Shown here piece by piece: positions 37,641 to 59,584 of a stretch of DNA of 64,000 nucleotides. Location of the stretch: positions 14,032,001-14,096,000 of the forward strand of contig NC_092573.1 in the NCBI RefSeq assembly GCF_037975245.1. Direction: 5' to 3'. Under the pieces are notes generated by a model that was not told the origin of the DNA, did no database searches, and saw nothing but the letters and a program-made list of their open reading frames with translations. A program made the position numbers and the translations under genes. Numbering within the stretch: the first letter of the stretch is position 1; each line of letters starts with the position of its first letter. This DNA is from Apostichopus japonicus (taxonomy: Eukaryota > Echinodermata > Holothuroidea > Aspidochirotida > Stichopodidae).

Positions 37641-40535
37641 TGTGGCCTGATGAGGCACTATTCTCAAAAAACGGAATGTATGTATGCTTTTCAGAGACAT
37701 AATAAAATTTTCTATTAAAATGAGTTTTAAGCTAGCGCCTTTTTTCATAAAGTGTTCTGTATCTCTACTTGGTTTGTTTGTTACAGCAAAGTTGACATAC
37801 TGTAGGTGGACTCAATTCAATCATTTATTGTTGACCAAGCAAAAACAATAAAACATTCATGGGGTTGAACAGGACCGGGTCTCAAGCGACCTTAGCAAAA
37901 AAAAAAAAATATTCGAAATATATACGCTTGTGAAACATCTGCTAGTTAAATTATGTAACACGAGGGGACACCCTCATCGCCATCCATCTTTCCACCCCAA
38001 GAGAGAGCTTCGTTCAATATCATATTTCAAATTTAAAGATGGTTGTACTGTACTATTAGAGTTGATTGTGTCAATCCATAGAATACATGGAGTTAAACGT
38101 TCAGAGATATTCTTTATCTTCTTCTACAATATTTATAGTTGAACAGCAAAACTATCTATTGATCATTTTAATGCATTGTTTAAAGATTTTTCAACTAAGT
38201 GTGCTGTCGACCTGTGTTTGTGCACGTCGGTCTTCAAAAATGGATATTGACGAATGTCACTGACTTCTGGTTGCCGTTGTAATCTACAAGTCAATGAGTT
38301 TACATTCAGATGAACAATGAAAGCTTTGACTGTTCGTTTCCTGTTCATTTTCTATTATGTCATCTTGTTTCGACGTGTACGACAGGTTATCTTTGCTAGG
38401 ATTACTCCAATTCACACTGTGAAATGATTTCCAGTAACACTTTTCTATCTGGCTATATCCCTAAATGCATTACCAAGTCATGCTATTTTATCAAAACATT
38501 ACTAGGAAAGTTGAACTTACAATTCTTTCCCAAAAAACAATAGAAGATGCAGAAGTGTTATGCACAGTACTTGACAGATAATAACTCGCGATAATATGAT
38601 GGGTAAGGTTGTTATGATAAATCTAATATGGTTCCAATCAGAGAGTTGTCCATAATAACTCCCTGTTTCAATCATCAAGTATTACTTGGCCTGGTAAAAG
38701 TCACGTAAGCTTACAAAGCAACGAAAATCGCATATTAATCATTGAGTGACAATTTTTAGTAGAGCCTATGCAGTACACTTTGATGATATACTGACACTCT
38801 AAACAGGAGAAAGTTCCCAAAAAGTTAATTTCTCTTTGAAATTTTTTTTTGAGAATTTTGTTTCATGAAAAACAAAGTCAGTAAGGGGCTTTGCGAATGC
38901 AATTGTGATCAGCCCGTTCCGAATCTGGTCTTGTACCGGTAAGAAGAATGCCGATAACATTACACATTCACCCGCCTTATAAGTTTGACCGTATTACGCC
39001 CCAACTAACGCCATGTAAAATGCATATACGTTTTGCCAGACAAATTTCCCATATCCGTAATTTACAGTTTGGCAAGTAAAGGTTAAAACATCTGAACGAC
39101 CTTTGCGTGGTTGGACAGTAGTTAACAAATTGTTGTGTAAAACAATCATTGGACTTGAGCAGGTAACTAATGAGACTATTCGGTTGTCAACCTGTTTGCT
39201 GCCATAATCACAAGTCTTGACAGTGATCTGAAAAGAATAAACAAGGACAGTAATGACAAATCAAACAGATTTAAGTTCCTTTCACCTAATAAATCGGTCA
39301 ATGAATATCATCGTCTTTTATTTCAAAAAGATTACAAAAGTTCAATTCTTCGATTGAGAAGCTCTAGAGAATGAGCTGTCGCCCTTAAAATGAAGTCAAA
39401 CCTATTAAATTGTTTTCTTCATAACATTTGTTGTGAATGAAGTAAAATGAGGTAAATAAAGGACCCATTATCGGTAAGATATATTACAAGACAATAAAAC
39501 ACTCATGAGTGATTTTTTCTGGATAAATATTTACTCTCTGGCACAGTAGGAACTTCCAGATGACGTGTAAGAACCAATGGTAGATGCATTCTGGGATACA
39601 TCCGTGGAGGTAACACCGCGCTCTGAAGACATCAAACCAGCGTACCATCACATGTTCTTAATATAAGTTGTCTTTAGACACATTGACTTAGACTGTATCA
39701 ATTCAGAAAGAAATTTATTTCTGACCCGCTTGCAGTAAGCTTTCAAGAAAATTGCAGTACAACAATTGATTTAATTTGAAGACTATACGGCTCTTCAAAG
39801 AGATGGATTAAAATAAAAGTGGTTATTATTCAGAAATCAGATATCATTTAATAGTATGGAAACGAGATGTCCAAAGTCATATAATTGCAATGGTCCATAA
39901 GACATATGCATATTATATAAAGGTATCGCGTAGGATATGCTTATATGTAAAAGTATCAGAGTAAGTGCTAGCACGTCACATGCAACTCTCCAGTCTTGGT
40001 ACAGTTTCTTATGATGTAGTGAAACGGCAAGATTTATACATGTTGCTCATTTATACATTGTTAATGGTTTGCTTCCATTATGGCGAAACAATGAACACTT
40101 CAGTGTGGAATTGATTGCATTGGTTAATTACGTAACACCGATCCATTGACTCACCAAAAATTGGCAAATCTAATAAATCTACAAAATAAATGATTTGATA
40201 TCCGACGAAGAGCATACATATAGTTTGAATATAAATATATCCACTGCAACATTTGGTCAATATATTTTACAACGAAGGCACATCCATCGTCTGCCAAAGC
40301 TTTGGCACTCATACATCATGCGTAGACAGTGTGGTTACAATTACATACCGAGTTTATATTTTGTGATGTCACATAATTCTTGAACATCTGATGACATACA
40401 TTCTAAATTTACGTCTTTTCTTTTGTTCAGTAATTCAACCCTAGAAGAAGGGAGTTGCTATCCTGGATGAAACAAGTCAAATGTTACGTCATGTATATGT
40501 AATCAAATTTCAGACAGTGTAAACTGTGCCTAGTC
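37641..40535 (+). other. 5' flank of copy 3
   Basis: Colinear with 13320-16216 in unit 2 and 59960-63562 in unit 4. No exon recognised. Confidence 0.5.
38639..38665. mobile_element. 27-base hairpin insertion (unit 3)
   Basis: Same locus as 13728-13754: CAGAGAGTTGT to AACTCCCTG, flanked by TTCCAAT and TTTCAAT. Confidence 0.6.
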
Positions 40536-40539
40536 TTAA

Positions 40540-41986
40540 AAAGGGGGTGAAATGGAAAAATTTATATTAATCATCGTTTTTTATACACTCGTAGCTTTCC
40601 AGTGATACCCAATTTGTGTCAAACAAAGCTTGCATCCTCGAGGAATAAACGATCAAACATTCGAGGGTAATAAAACCTTCTAAATATTGTTGTATATACG
40701 GCAATGCGGCGTGACGTCAGTCGAGGAACTCAGCTCATTTCCAGAACACTATGTTTACATTCTTAAACGTCTAGAAACACACAACGTTACTCTTTTACAG
40801 TGCTATGAGATTTGTAGTTTTGTTTTTACGTAAATTTATCTCGTTACTGTTAAATATGCGGTGGTCCCAGGCTGCTCCACCACAAGTAAAGACGGAATTA
40901 AAGTGCACGCTTTTCCAAAAGATGACAGAAATCGAGGAATTTGGACACGACTCGTTCAAAACACTACACATAAACAATGTCACGAGTGCCTGTGGGCCTA
41001 TACTATTGTCAAATTACTTGTTATGACCATAGCTTAGGCCTCCTTGATGCAGCAAATGACGATTCTTTTTTTTTTTTTTGGGGGGGGGGGTTACCTAATA
41101 TTTTGTACAAATCTTAAAGCCAGTTGGTTTTCAGAACAATCAATACTACATCTGCATTTTTTCTTTTGTGGTAAAACTGGCCTTGTGTTATGATTTTACG
41201 TAACAGTTTGATGATACAAGTACACAGGCTAGCCTGTTATACAACGTCTATTAGTTAGGTCTAGACCCCATGTTACCACGACTAGTACTATAGGATTGCA
41301 CTTGCACAGAATATCACACTTTCCTTGCACTGTAAGTAAAAAAAATCTAGAAACTTCGCTACGAAGTTAAGTAGCAGGATCATTTTAAATTATAAATCAT
41401 ATTATGGTCTTAATAACGGTGGTTTTGTTTATGCTCAACCGACCAGTTTCAGGATAGTCGAACCGTTCTGCTCGGTGACTTCGATCGGCAGCGACGCGTC
41501 TCGGCCATCGGGATCGTTTTACAATTCTTCTGCAAGGGGCTCAATTGATATGGAAAAACACCGATATCTTCATCACCCTCGAAAACTATTTTTCATCTTC
41601 TTCTTCAAGAAAATCATTTTCGTCAAAGCTTGACGAAGTTTCTGAGAGGTTATTCCCATTTCCTCGGAATCGGAAGATTCGAGAGAACACATGTTCAATT
41701 GATGAGCAAAGTGTTGTGGTTACATGTAGTAAACTGTATGACGCCGTATCGGTAAAAAACGGGGAGTCGGCTTTGGCTGAAATGGTTTCTTCGATGACGT
41801 CATATGAACTGCGATGGGCCGCTTTGAATTGTTTATGAGTGGCAGCTCGAGAGGTCTTTAGGGAATACTTTGACAGCAAATTGCTGGCGTTCGAAGCCGC
41901 ATTTACCGAAAGTTGTGAATGAGTGGTGTTATAATTATGTAGATAAACCATTCCAAGACATGAAAACCCACCACTTCATAACCTCT
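40540..41986. mobile_element. TTAA-targeting element, 1447 bp, copy in unit 3
   Basis: Same family as 17952-19226, in the opposite orientation. Flanked by TTAA at 40536-40539 and 41987-41990. Units 2 and 4 keep the single TTAA at 16217-16220 and 63563-63566. Longer than the unit 2 copy. Minus-strand frame 41951-41586 and plus-strand frame 41545-41838 are only partly conserved with the other copy. Confidence 0.75.
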
Positions 41987-42412
41987 TTAATGAAGCGTTC
42001 ACGAAAATTAACCATTTTACAGCAGACATAGACATCTTGTAGAGACAATCTCTTGGATGTTCTGTTCCTCTTTGTGTCACATTTGAATGTTGAACTAAGA
42101 CCAATTGGCTACATACACTAGGAGTTTCCGGTACTGCTATGTATAATACCAGTTGGAATGTACTGCTCAGTCGAGATACATCCTGCTTCCCGTATGTGTT
42201 ACAGTGACGCATCACATAGAAGAACTTAGCTTACTACACAAAAACCGTCTAATTCATTCATCACTTCAAAGTGTGATAGACGTGAAGCGACAACCTTAAT
42301 ATCCTCCCGGTTGAAGTCAAAAGCGATAAGCCCACTGATCAAGACGGCTAAACCATTACATTCATGATTATACCAGTTTAGATATAGTTGACCTCCTGTA
42401 GTCTGCTTTTCA

Positions 42413-50021
<7,609 letters not shown>

Positions 50022-51225
50022 AGACCAAAATGGCGGACTACCAGTGAAACATAGCCATCTAACATATCTAGTTAGAATGGATCTAGTCCTTTGTACTGCA
50101 TAGGGTTAATCTATAATGATATATATGTTACGTTGGGTTGTAATTTTGACCAAATCATGTTACATTCACACATAATATATAGGCATATATATATATACAC
50201 ACTTACAGACCTGCTAATATAACACTGATGTATGCGCTAACGATATAGTCATGTGTTTTTACCGATGATGCAGTTTTCACCGATGTAATCTAGCTAAAAC
50301 AAAAGAAGCTTTTGTTTCCTACGAATTCCTATTATCCCTTTTGCCGCAAAGATTTGGGCAGTTATTCTTAATATTTTATATCCCCAGAAGCCCCCACCAA
50401 AGAAAAAGAAGAAATTTTAGACGTCATATTTGGCTTTTCATTAGGTCTACACGTAATGCTGTGCTGCTATATGTTTACATTTTGTGTGTGGTTGAAAGGG
50501 TCGTGATATGGATTTTCAAAATATTTGTTATAGCTTGCTAAGTGTCAGTCACATTTGGATATGACCTACGACGCATACAAAGGTGTTAATTTCTATTGTA
50601 GCTCTATTGTAAGTTACATTAAATTAGCCTTTGGTCAACAACATTTGCCTAAAGCTGAGGAAGCTAAAGAGAAAGCGAAACTTGTTATGAGCCATATTCA
50701 GTAGTAATAGTACACTGAATCTATTATCAGCAGAATATGAGTGCATTAAAAGCCAAAAACTCGTTGATTTAAGCCTAACAATGAGAGGATTCTAGTTTTA
50801 CTCAGAAATGACTAAAAGAAAGATGTGATAAACTGCTTTTTATGAGATACGTTCGCTGTGTTGTACCTTAATTTCTATAAAAGACATTTTCTTGGGGGTT
50901 TACGAGTATTGATCAGCAATTCACAAATCTCGATATGACAAATTGATCAATATTGTCTTTGTTATTTAGAATCCAACCTGCAGGCTAACGGTTCACCGTA
51001 TAGTCAAAACAAGGAACATATTGGTTATGAGACCTTAACATCGTATTTTATCGCCATTTACTACAATCAACTCAAGTAGCTACTGGTTTCAAAATAGACC
51101 ATTAATATTCTTTCGTGCGAGTGTATTGATCGTTTTAGTTTAACTCCTGTGACTTGAAATTAACGTGCGCTCCTTTGAATAATATTGTAGGAACTTCTGC
51201 CTGAGGTATATTGTACTGCCTAGCA

Positions 51226-51544
51226 CAGTGGCGTAGGAAGGTACTTTTGAGTGGGGGGGGGGGGCTGAATCCCTCCCCTTTGGATTTTTTTTGCATTTCC
51301 AGGTGGCCTCAGATGCAATTTGGTGCAATATATCACACTTCAACACTCACTCCATTTTGTAAATAATTTTGTATTTTCACCTGGCCTTAGATGCAATTTG
51401 GTGCTCCAAATGAGTTTTTTTTTCTCATTTGGAAATGAAAAAGGGGCTTTCTGACTTGCGAAGCGGGCGGAATGATACTAACGCCCCTCCATATTTTTCA
51501 CTGGGGGGCTGGCGCCCCCAGCCCCCCCCGTTCCTACACCCTTG
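51226..51544. mobile_element. Short hAT-like MITE, 319 bp
   Basis: Ends CAGTGGCGTAGGAA and TTCCTACACCCTTG, flanked by exact 8-base copies of GCCTAGCA (51218-51225 and 51545-51552). A G-run and a C-run sit just inside the ends. Unit 2 at about 32230 lacks the insertion. Same subfamily as 53463-53794. Confidence 0.85.
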
Positions 51545-52312
51545 GCCTAGCATGTTTTTGGTGGAGTTGTAAAAAAACATATATGGGAATATGAGGCAAA
51601 ATTGCAGTATTATAGTATTTGATAAGCTACTTACAATAAAAAATGACTATATTGACAATAGAAAAAATAGAAAATATATGTTAATTGAAACAATAGCATA
51701 GTATGTCTTTCTTTCTTTCTATTGTTTATTCCAAATGTCGCCAAATTTGAATCTTAATTTTTTGTTTTATTACTTGTGTATAAGCTTAACGTTAAAAGGA
51801 AGATGCATAAGCTGTATTCTACATTGATTTGATTCTTACCACATATATTGAAAAAGAAATCACACAATGACTTCATACAAGATGTTACTAACAATTTCAA
51901 AATCTGCTAATATTGCTTGTTTTCGTCCAACTCCCGCGCTCCCCTCCCTTCCCTTCCCACCCAACCACCACCACCCGGCCATCCAGTACCTCTGCAAGCC
52001 GCCTAAATTCTGTATGATGATTAAGGAAGGCAAGACGAGTGCAGGAGAAAGTCACTGGAAAAGCATGTGCTATACGTAGAACCAATCATTATTTAATATC
52101 CATATCAAATCAATGAGCCCAAATGTTCTCTACTCCTTGCAGACACATTGGCGAAAGGCAACAGGAGAAAATGTATTTCCATATATGTTATCAAAGAGGA
52201 CTAAGTGTTTGGGGCTTGAATATCAAAGTACATAAATCGAAGTACATGTGATGCAGAAATAAGAACATTGAGCTAATTTTAGGCCACTTTAGGCCTTGGC
52301 AAGAGCAACGTA

Positions 52313-52315
<3 letters not shown>

Positions 52316-52372
<57 letters not shown>
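52316..52372. repeat. TA microsatellite
   Basis: Short TA run in the spacer between units 3 and 4. Confidence 0.9.
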
Positions 52373-52376
<4 letters not shown>

Positions 52377-53462
52377 AATATTATTTTTTACTTAGTTGTG
52401 AATTAAAAAGATCGAGGTTTGTTAACAAGTGATGCAAACATAATTTTGTGCTCTCCGGTTGTTGAAATCTAGGCATAGACATGTAACGGAAAATGAAAGG
52501 TCCGATGAATGATGACTTGTGCCCAATATTCAGTGAGGGGTAGCTTTTACCCGGTGAGAACTTCTACAATGCTTTAAAGAGTGCGCCACATTACTTTGAC
52601 GATTTAACGTGTAATTCAAAGGGGAATTTACATGGCGTGCGATATCTAAAGGCTAATTTATCTCCAATCTACATAAGGGACGCAAAGTCGTTTAAATTTA
52701 TTTTAAAGCAAAACAATACGTCCCGTGAAGTACCTTAGACTATGTCTATATGATGCAGGTGGAAGAAGCTGACCATAAAACTTCTGTCGACTTGATCTTG
52801 ATCTCAGCTCACACTTAGTGTAATTTCACTCACAAACACACACACACAAAATGTGTGGTAAACTATAACCTAAGCTATTCAGTACCGTGCATATGTCGGC
52901 GTGTAGCGTATACAACCACGATATTTCACACCATGAAACATCAATAGCGACTGTATGTTTCGATATATCAGATAAGCTACAAGGAAATGGTTTCTAATCT
53001 CAGTTTATTGGTGGAGCGGTCGTACAGCAATTTTTGTTCACACAATGAATTTCTGCCACTGGAAAATCCCTTTTTTTTGTCCTATGTCAATGGAGCGAAT
53101 GCTACGTTTCGTATTTATTTGGGATAAGCTAATTTCGAGATGATATCCATCATGTCGGAAATTCCTTCATATATGCAAAACTACAAAAGCACTAGCCCTG
53201 TGGCTGTTTATGTATGTTGTATGTATGCGTGTATGTATGTATGTATGTATGTGTGGGTGCGTGTATGTTTGTATATTGCTAGTCTGCATATATAACTATT
53301 AACGGCAATAGAAAGTAATCAGTTTATCTGGGGCAAACCAAGAAATGTCTACCTTGAAAATTTCCAGAGATGTCTGGCAATGATTCAAAAGCGTTCTCAA
53401 AATCTTGTGCTTCGTTGATAGATAATACTAAATAAAGATTTATATCTAAATCATTGTATGAT

Positions 53463-53794
53463 CAGTGGAGTAGGAAGGTACTTTTGAGTGGGGGGGGGGG
53501 CTGAAGACTGATGGCCGGCCTGGGGGAGGGGTCTAAGGTCTAAGGTGGCCTCAGATGCAATTTGGTGCAATATAGCACACTTGAACACCCACTCCATTTT
53601 GTAAATAATTTTGCATTTTCACCTGGCCTTAGATGCGATTTGGTGCTCCAAATGAGATTGTTTTCTGATTTGGAAATGAAAAAGGGGTTTTCTGACTTGC
53701 TGAGAGGGGGCGGGGCGGAATGATACTTCCGCCCCCCATATTTTTCACGGGGGGGGGGGCTGGCGCCCCCAGCCCCCCGGTTCCTACGCCCTTG
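53463..53794. mobile_element. Short hAT-like MITE, 332 bp
   Basis: Ends CAGTGGAGTAGGAAGG and TTCCTACGCCCTTG, flanked by TGTATGAT at 53455-53462 and 53795-53802. Interior blocks such as CAGATGCAATTTGGTGCAAT and ACCTGGCCTTAGATGC match the 51226 copy. Non-coding. Confidence 0.85.
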
Positions 53795-54977
53795 TGTATG
53801 ATCAATTAGTAGCTCTCACTTTTTTCCCTCCTCTCATTTGTTCTCAATCTTAAATATTACAATGTTTTTCTAGTTCTTAAAATTTAGTTTGTCACAAACA
53901 TTGAATTCCATGTAACTAACCAATTATTACAATATACTGTTGCGCGAAGGGAAACCCCCCTTAAGTTGCGTTCATGCATAATATCCTGTTGCTACATAAA
54001 TTTCAACAGTGGGGAAATATTTAAGCCGATTTCAAGGAAACAACGCAATACACTTATTTTGTTGTTTTGCTTGTAATGTGACGTCATTGACATTTACCTG
54101 ACCAGGTATGAAGTCAATATTAGCTTGTATTTGACCAAACAAGGACATTCACCTACATTTTTGTTAGGGCTAAGGTGCCAATTCATTTCCGTCAGAACGT
54201 TTACGGTGAATTTTACGGTCCTATGATCTTTTGACTTGACTAGTATCCTATAGAAGGCATAGAACGAGATTTTCTTGAGGTTTTAAACCTCTTTCATGCA
54301 TCAGTTCACGTGCTGTTCAAATATATTTGCATGGCATTACTATGTCTCGCTAAATACGCATTACGTTATGCTATTTGGAAGATTACAGTAAGATTCCGGT
54401 CTGAATCAGACATTAAAGCAGCTGTCTCTACGCTTAGTCAGCAATGTTACGAAGACTTTACCTAGAATAATTCAAAATTAAGATGGTAAACTTGATGAAA
54501 CTGAGATCAAAGCTATGAGAAATCCTGTTTTTAGATATTTTACCAACTGAAGGTTTCTAAGGGGAGGAGGTGGATACATGTCTCTGACACTCCGCCCCAA
54601 CCCCTGGCACTTATCATATTATTAATTGTTAATTTGTATAAATGTCAGGCAATTGAAAACAATATTCAAATGAGTCGATTTTCGATTCATTACTTGAAAT
54701 GAAACTTGAGTATAGTCAAGTTGTTGGTCTGTATTGTTATGCATAGGATTTAACAGCATCAAATGATATATGATCGCAAAATTGATCGAAATAAACTACC
54801 GTAGACGCCACTTTAATAATTACTTCATACTGTCCACTCCTTTCCCGAAAACTATCGAGCTGGTTTAATAAAGCGCTCTCTTTGGGGAAATATTTCAGAG
54901 GTTAGCAGCATGACACAAATACTTCAAGCAAATCTATAGTATCATACATACCAGTTCTTCAATGACAATATTTTCAG

Positions 54978-55284
54978 TGCAAATGCAGTGTTCCTAGTTT
55001 TAATTGGGTACTCCAGCAAACGTCGGTATCTGCCACAATCGTCCATTCAATATACAAACTATATATTGAAAAATAATGAAATTATCACTCTTTCAGGAAA
55101 TGCATTGTTTTTGCCTACGGATTTGCACATCATGGAGCCCTGTTTCGCCCGTCTAAACTTAAAGGTGGCGGCATTAGAAAAGCTGAATGTCAAGGGAAAA
55201 GTCTTTGCAGAACTGTACGGTTCGAAACACGGCGTCAGGTCGAAGAACGGCGTTCTTTGCATAGCAATCATTTGCAGTTTGTAG
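54978..55284 (+). CDS. Possible 3' exon of unknown protein
   Basis: After an acceptor-like ATATTTTCAG (ending 54977), an open frame of about 101 residues runs to TAG at 55282-55284. It has mixed, non-repetitive composition (IITLSGNALFLPTDLHIM, KVAALEKLNVKGKVFAELYG). There is no ATG near its start, so it would have to be a terminal exon. I recognise no domain and no paralogue in the other units. It could equally be a chance frame. Confidence 0.2.
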
Positions 55285-55289
55285 AAAAG

Positions 55290-56809
55290 AACTGTCACAA
55301 AAAAAGGGGGGGGGGAATGAAAATTTATGAAAGGTTAAGTTTAAATGATAATTGACACATTTTCGTATACAACGTAAAAGAAATCTTCGTGTTAAAATTC
55401 ATTCGATTTTTCAAACGGAAGGAAACGACCACAACGCGGTATTGTGTTCAAACTTAGAGGAAATAACAACGATCCATCATACCTGGAACTTAAAGTGATT
55501 ACGTGCGTGCCGGAAAAACATAAGTTAATGTTTGTTGTTTTATTTAATTTATTTATGTTTCAATGTAGCACCGGCGTTGTTCATGGATGAAGTATGTCAG
55601 GGGAAAAGGCGTAAAAAACGGCAAAATTTGAAAGCATTTTTGAAATAACGGTTCTCATTGTAAGAGCTGGACCACGCCTACATGTGAGTTTAGTAATGAA
55701 TATGTAACACTAAACAGCGACGGCGTCACCGTTGCAACTTATGCATTGTACTCAAGTTTTAGTTTTAGATTCAAATTTGAGTTAAAGTGTTGACTCGGAT
55801 TCCACCCCACGTGAAGTTGTAATCCATAGCCCTTGCGGGCTTTTCACACATTCATGACAACATATCCTCGTAAAAATAACTGTTTCATGGCCTGTGTTTA
55901 TGTATTTAGCTCTATGGTCGCATCGGCAGTATTCACTACTGATAATGGTGCATTGGTATAAGGTATGCAAACTGTACATATACTACGCACTAATCCTGTT
56001 AGAAAGCAGTAGGCTGTACTAGTGGTGCAACCGGTTAATATACCGGTTAATTCTTCCTCTGGGTTAGGTTTTATCACCGGATACATTGTTTCATTCATTT
56101 TTTTTCGACGATGAAACCATCTCATGAATTTAAACTCATGAACAACTAAAAAGGCAATGAGCACTTTAGAGATATATCTACATTCTACATCCAACAACTC
56201 CTGCTTCAAGGCGTATTATGATAGCTTGTAACATTATTGTCGTTCTAAAACAGTCTGCAAAATCTATCACGTCGAAAGAAAATGAGACGAAATTTGTTTT
56301 TGTGTTTTATTGTTAAAGTTACAACGAGCACTTTTCGAGGTTTGTGTGAACGAACCTAATATTGTCAATATAAAAACGAGGGCGCTCTACCTATTATCAT
56401 GTTTTATAAGACGTTTTGTTTTGAACCGAGATGTAATGGTTTTAACAGTGTAAGAAAAAATGAAAATTCAAAAACTACTTTCTTTTCGCTTTTTTTTTTA
56501 CTAAAATGTGATTTGAGACATCTACATTGAGTAAGAAATGCACCTTTCTCAGGTAAGAAAATAGACCGTCTCTATAACGACGAATTGGGAAATTGGAAAA
56601 AGTAGATAACGTTCTTGAAATTCACGGAACGGCTTCTCTCTTAGATCAATAGTCAAATTTAGCATAGTGAATGTCGAATATATAAACGAGTGTACGGTGT
56701 ACGGGTATAGGGAGTGGTTTAGTTCCTTCCTCAATTTAATTCATTTTATTTGTATTATTAGTATTTATATATATATACATATTTAGGGGGAGGGGGTTAT
56801 AAACTGTAC
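55290..56809. other. Spacer before the retroelement
   Basis: AT-rich sequence without a supported gene. Confidence 0.5.
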
Positions 56810-56892
56810 ATCTCGTTTTCCTAGAGCTTTCTATCTGTCAATCGGTAAATGAATTTAGACCAATTGATCTTGCCTGTATAAGTATTAATTGT

Positions 56893-57291
56893 ATGCAGAA
56901 ATTGATCGTGCCTCAAATAACCCAAGCCATTGATCAATATGGAGATAGCAATCAATTTGCTTATAGGAAGGGGTTGTCATTTACCGATGCTGTTTTAACA
57001 CTTATTCACAATATTGTCACAGGATTAAATAACAAAGATACTACTATTTCTAAGGTCTTATTTCTCGATTTTTCCAGTGCTTTTAACACGGTTCTTCCAA
57101 ATCGTTTAATCAAGGACATGCAAGGGTTCGCTGAAGAGCCATGGTTGTTACATTGGATATCAAATTTTATGAATGGCTGGTCTAGACAGGTAAAATATTC
57201 TAAAGGTCTGACGGAAAAATCAAAACTGTTGGTGTCCCTCAAGGCGGTCCTCTGTCTTCTCTTCTGTTCACAATATATACTGACGAAATAA
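56893..57291 (+). pseudogene. Non-LTR reverse transcriptase, fingers and palm part
   Basis: 132-residue frame with QFAYRKGLSFTDAVLTLIHN, the first catalytic aspartate in FLDFSSAFNTV and LLHWISNFMNGW. A frameshift near 57230 turns the expected VPQGGPLSSLLF motif out of frame. Upstream residues back to about 56830 (CQSVNEFRPIDL) are open, but no initiator is expected in this truncated element. Confidence 0.75.
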
Positions 57292-57304
57292 GATCTACTT
57301 CTAA

Positions 57305-58081
57305 ATGTGTACTGTGGTGAAATATGCTGATGACACTACTATAGTGTGCAATGTATCAAAGCGAACGCATCAGGCTGACCAAGCAAGTTATAAAACTGAT
57401 GTATCAAATATTGCAGATCTGTGTGATGGGAAGAATTTAAGACTCAATCCAAAGAAATCTAAGGAAATGGTTTTTGAGAATATAAATATTAAACATGAAG
57501 GTCTTGTATCATGTAAGTTAACTAAAATCTCAATTAAAGATGCGGAAGTAGAACGCATTCATCATACAGTATATCTAGGTGTTTGTATTGATGACAAACT
57601 AAGTTTCACTGGTCATATAAGCAGAATACTTAAACGGGTGTACTTCATAGTCTCAACTGTATCGTATATAGTTCCATATTTTCATGTTGATGTAAGGAAA
57701 AGAGTTTTTACTGCCAATATCTTACCACACCTAATATATGCTGTTTCTGCTTGGTATCACTTTTTACTAATTAAAGATAATAAGAGAATTATTATTCTTT
57801 TAAAGTATTGTTCTAGAATATTTAATATAGATTTTAACTTTCTTATGAGTACTGTAAACAATGCTGCTAAAAATGAGTTCATTAGAAGTGTAAATTGCAT
57901 ACAGAAAAATGACAGACATTCTTTGCATACCGAACTTAACTCTCTACTTCGAGAAACTACTAGGTATAATTTGAGAAACAAAGCAATAACACCAAAATTC
58001 AGAATTAATGTGCATAGAAATAGTTTTATTTATCGTGCTGCTATTTTTTTACAAAATGGTAATCTGGAAAATTTATTGTAG
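57305..58081 (+). pseudogene. Non-LTR reverse transcriptase, C-terminal part
   Basis: 258-residue open frame starting just before the YADD active site, followed by [23 protein letters not shown] and a thumb/C-terminal region with [15 protein letters not shown]. Nearly identical to the minus-strand copy at 43713-44750, indicating recent transposition of this family. The upstream palm (56893-57291) is in another frame, so this copy is dead. Confidence 0.8.
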
Positions 58082-59584
58082 ACAGCTGCACGTTTTGTAT
58101 ATGTTTATGTATGTATGTGTGGGTGTGGGTGGGTGTGGGTGTGCGTGTATGTGTATGTGCATGTATGTGTGCATATGTGTATATATGTATGTATGTATGT
58201 GTGTATATGTATATGTTTGTATATAGGTATATATATATATATATAAATATATATATATATTTATTTATTGTTTTGTGTTTTGTACACTAACATTTTAAAA
58301 TAATTTCTTGTAACATACTCACTTTTGATGTCCTTTTTATATATATTTATATTTATACTGGAAATAAATAAATGAACAAATGAAATGGGAAAGGACAGTC
58401 CAACAGATTATGTCACACTGGCCTTTTTTAGTGGTGATACACTCATATTGTTTCTGAATGCGTCTTACTTGATCCTCGTTACACAAGAACTGCTGACATC
58501 TTTGTTTTAACCGAGTGAAAGCCATTCACCAGCTAAGTTATATCTAGTTTAGTAAAGTGTTACAAGGGAACATTATACTATACCGCCTTGAGTGAATCTA
58601 GTGCAAAGTGAAATAACGAAATGCAATCCATATATATTTATGTCACATACGTTTGTAGTAACCATTCCAATTTATAGGTAATCTGGTACTAATACTGGTC
58701 ATTAAAATGCCCGCCCCCCCTCAAAAAAAAAATCCTAACTCGCCATATTGTTATGGCTACGGACATTGGCATGTACGTAATATAAAAGGTGTGGGCGATG
58801 GGAGGGATAGGGGATGGATAACTTCCCCAAATGATTTAAGAATAGGATGTGAACCGGTATGTAAGAGCCAATGGCTATATGTATGAGGGTGTGACCCTGG
58901 GGTCACCAAAGGCGACGGCCATATAGAGGAGCTGGGAATCCTTGCCCGGAAAAAAATGCTGAGACATAAAATGGTTGTGCTAATAAATACTCATATTTTC
59001 TATGATGTGCACTGTGTAGCAAAATCACGTGACCTGAAGCTTTCGTCTTGACATCCATTCCGTCTTTAGGATTGGAGGTTAGCTCAATGTTTCATGGACA
59101 CCACAATGAGGTGAACTCGCAAAAGGTGGTCGAGATGTATAAAAAATAGTGAATATTAGATATCAAAGCAATGTCTTTTTTTTTAAAGTATTGTTCCAGT
59201 GCCGAATGAGTAATAAACTTGTAACTTGTGGAGGCCCGTGTGACAATGGAACTCGGGAATCTTAAATGTGCTTAATTGATTTACTTGTTACAAAAGAACA
59301 TATATATTATAATTTGTTACGTGTATGATGCTGATACAGAGCAAAGAAGTGATTATGTTTTTTTTATGTCATGGTTTTTGTTTCTGGAATCATTCGTTAG
59401 TTTGTGACTTAACTCCTTGTTTTGCTATACACAACACATTAAAACAGAGCTTGTCTACGCGTGCGCAAGGTGTACCGTACGTTGATTTCGTTCATTCAAC
59501 TAATTCCCCCAGTTCTCTACATGGGGCTCCAATGTTTGGTTGTTACTATACCAGTCACGTCTTTGCATGAATAATTACAAAGAC

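Larger units (their letters stand above)
51845..54977. other. Spacer between units 3 and 4
   Basis: Unique sequence with a TA run, a GTAT microsatellite (53212-53275) and the 332-base MITE. No supported gene. Confidence 0.5.
56810..58378 (+). mobile_element. CR1/L2-like non-LTR retrotransposon, 3' fragment
   Basis: Reverse transcriptase blocks: SVNEFRPIDLACISI near 56850, the palm motif FLDFSSAFNTV (57063 on), a broken VPQGGPLSS segment near 57233, then YADDTTIVCN (57323 on) and a long C-terminal frame to 58080 ([16 protein letters not shown]). The frame changes between 57230 and 57305. The 3' UTR contains a TG/TA microsatellite and ends in AATAAATAAATGA units, as CR1/L2-type elements do. 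The 5' part is missing. Confidence 0.8.

Noticed and set aside
54988-55284. Complete independent small gene
   Set aside because: The frame starts with GTG, not ATG; at best it is a terminal exon, and is listed with low confidence only.
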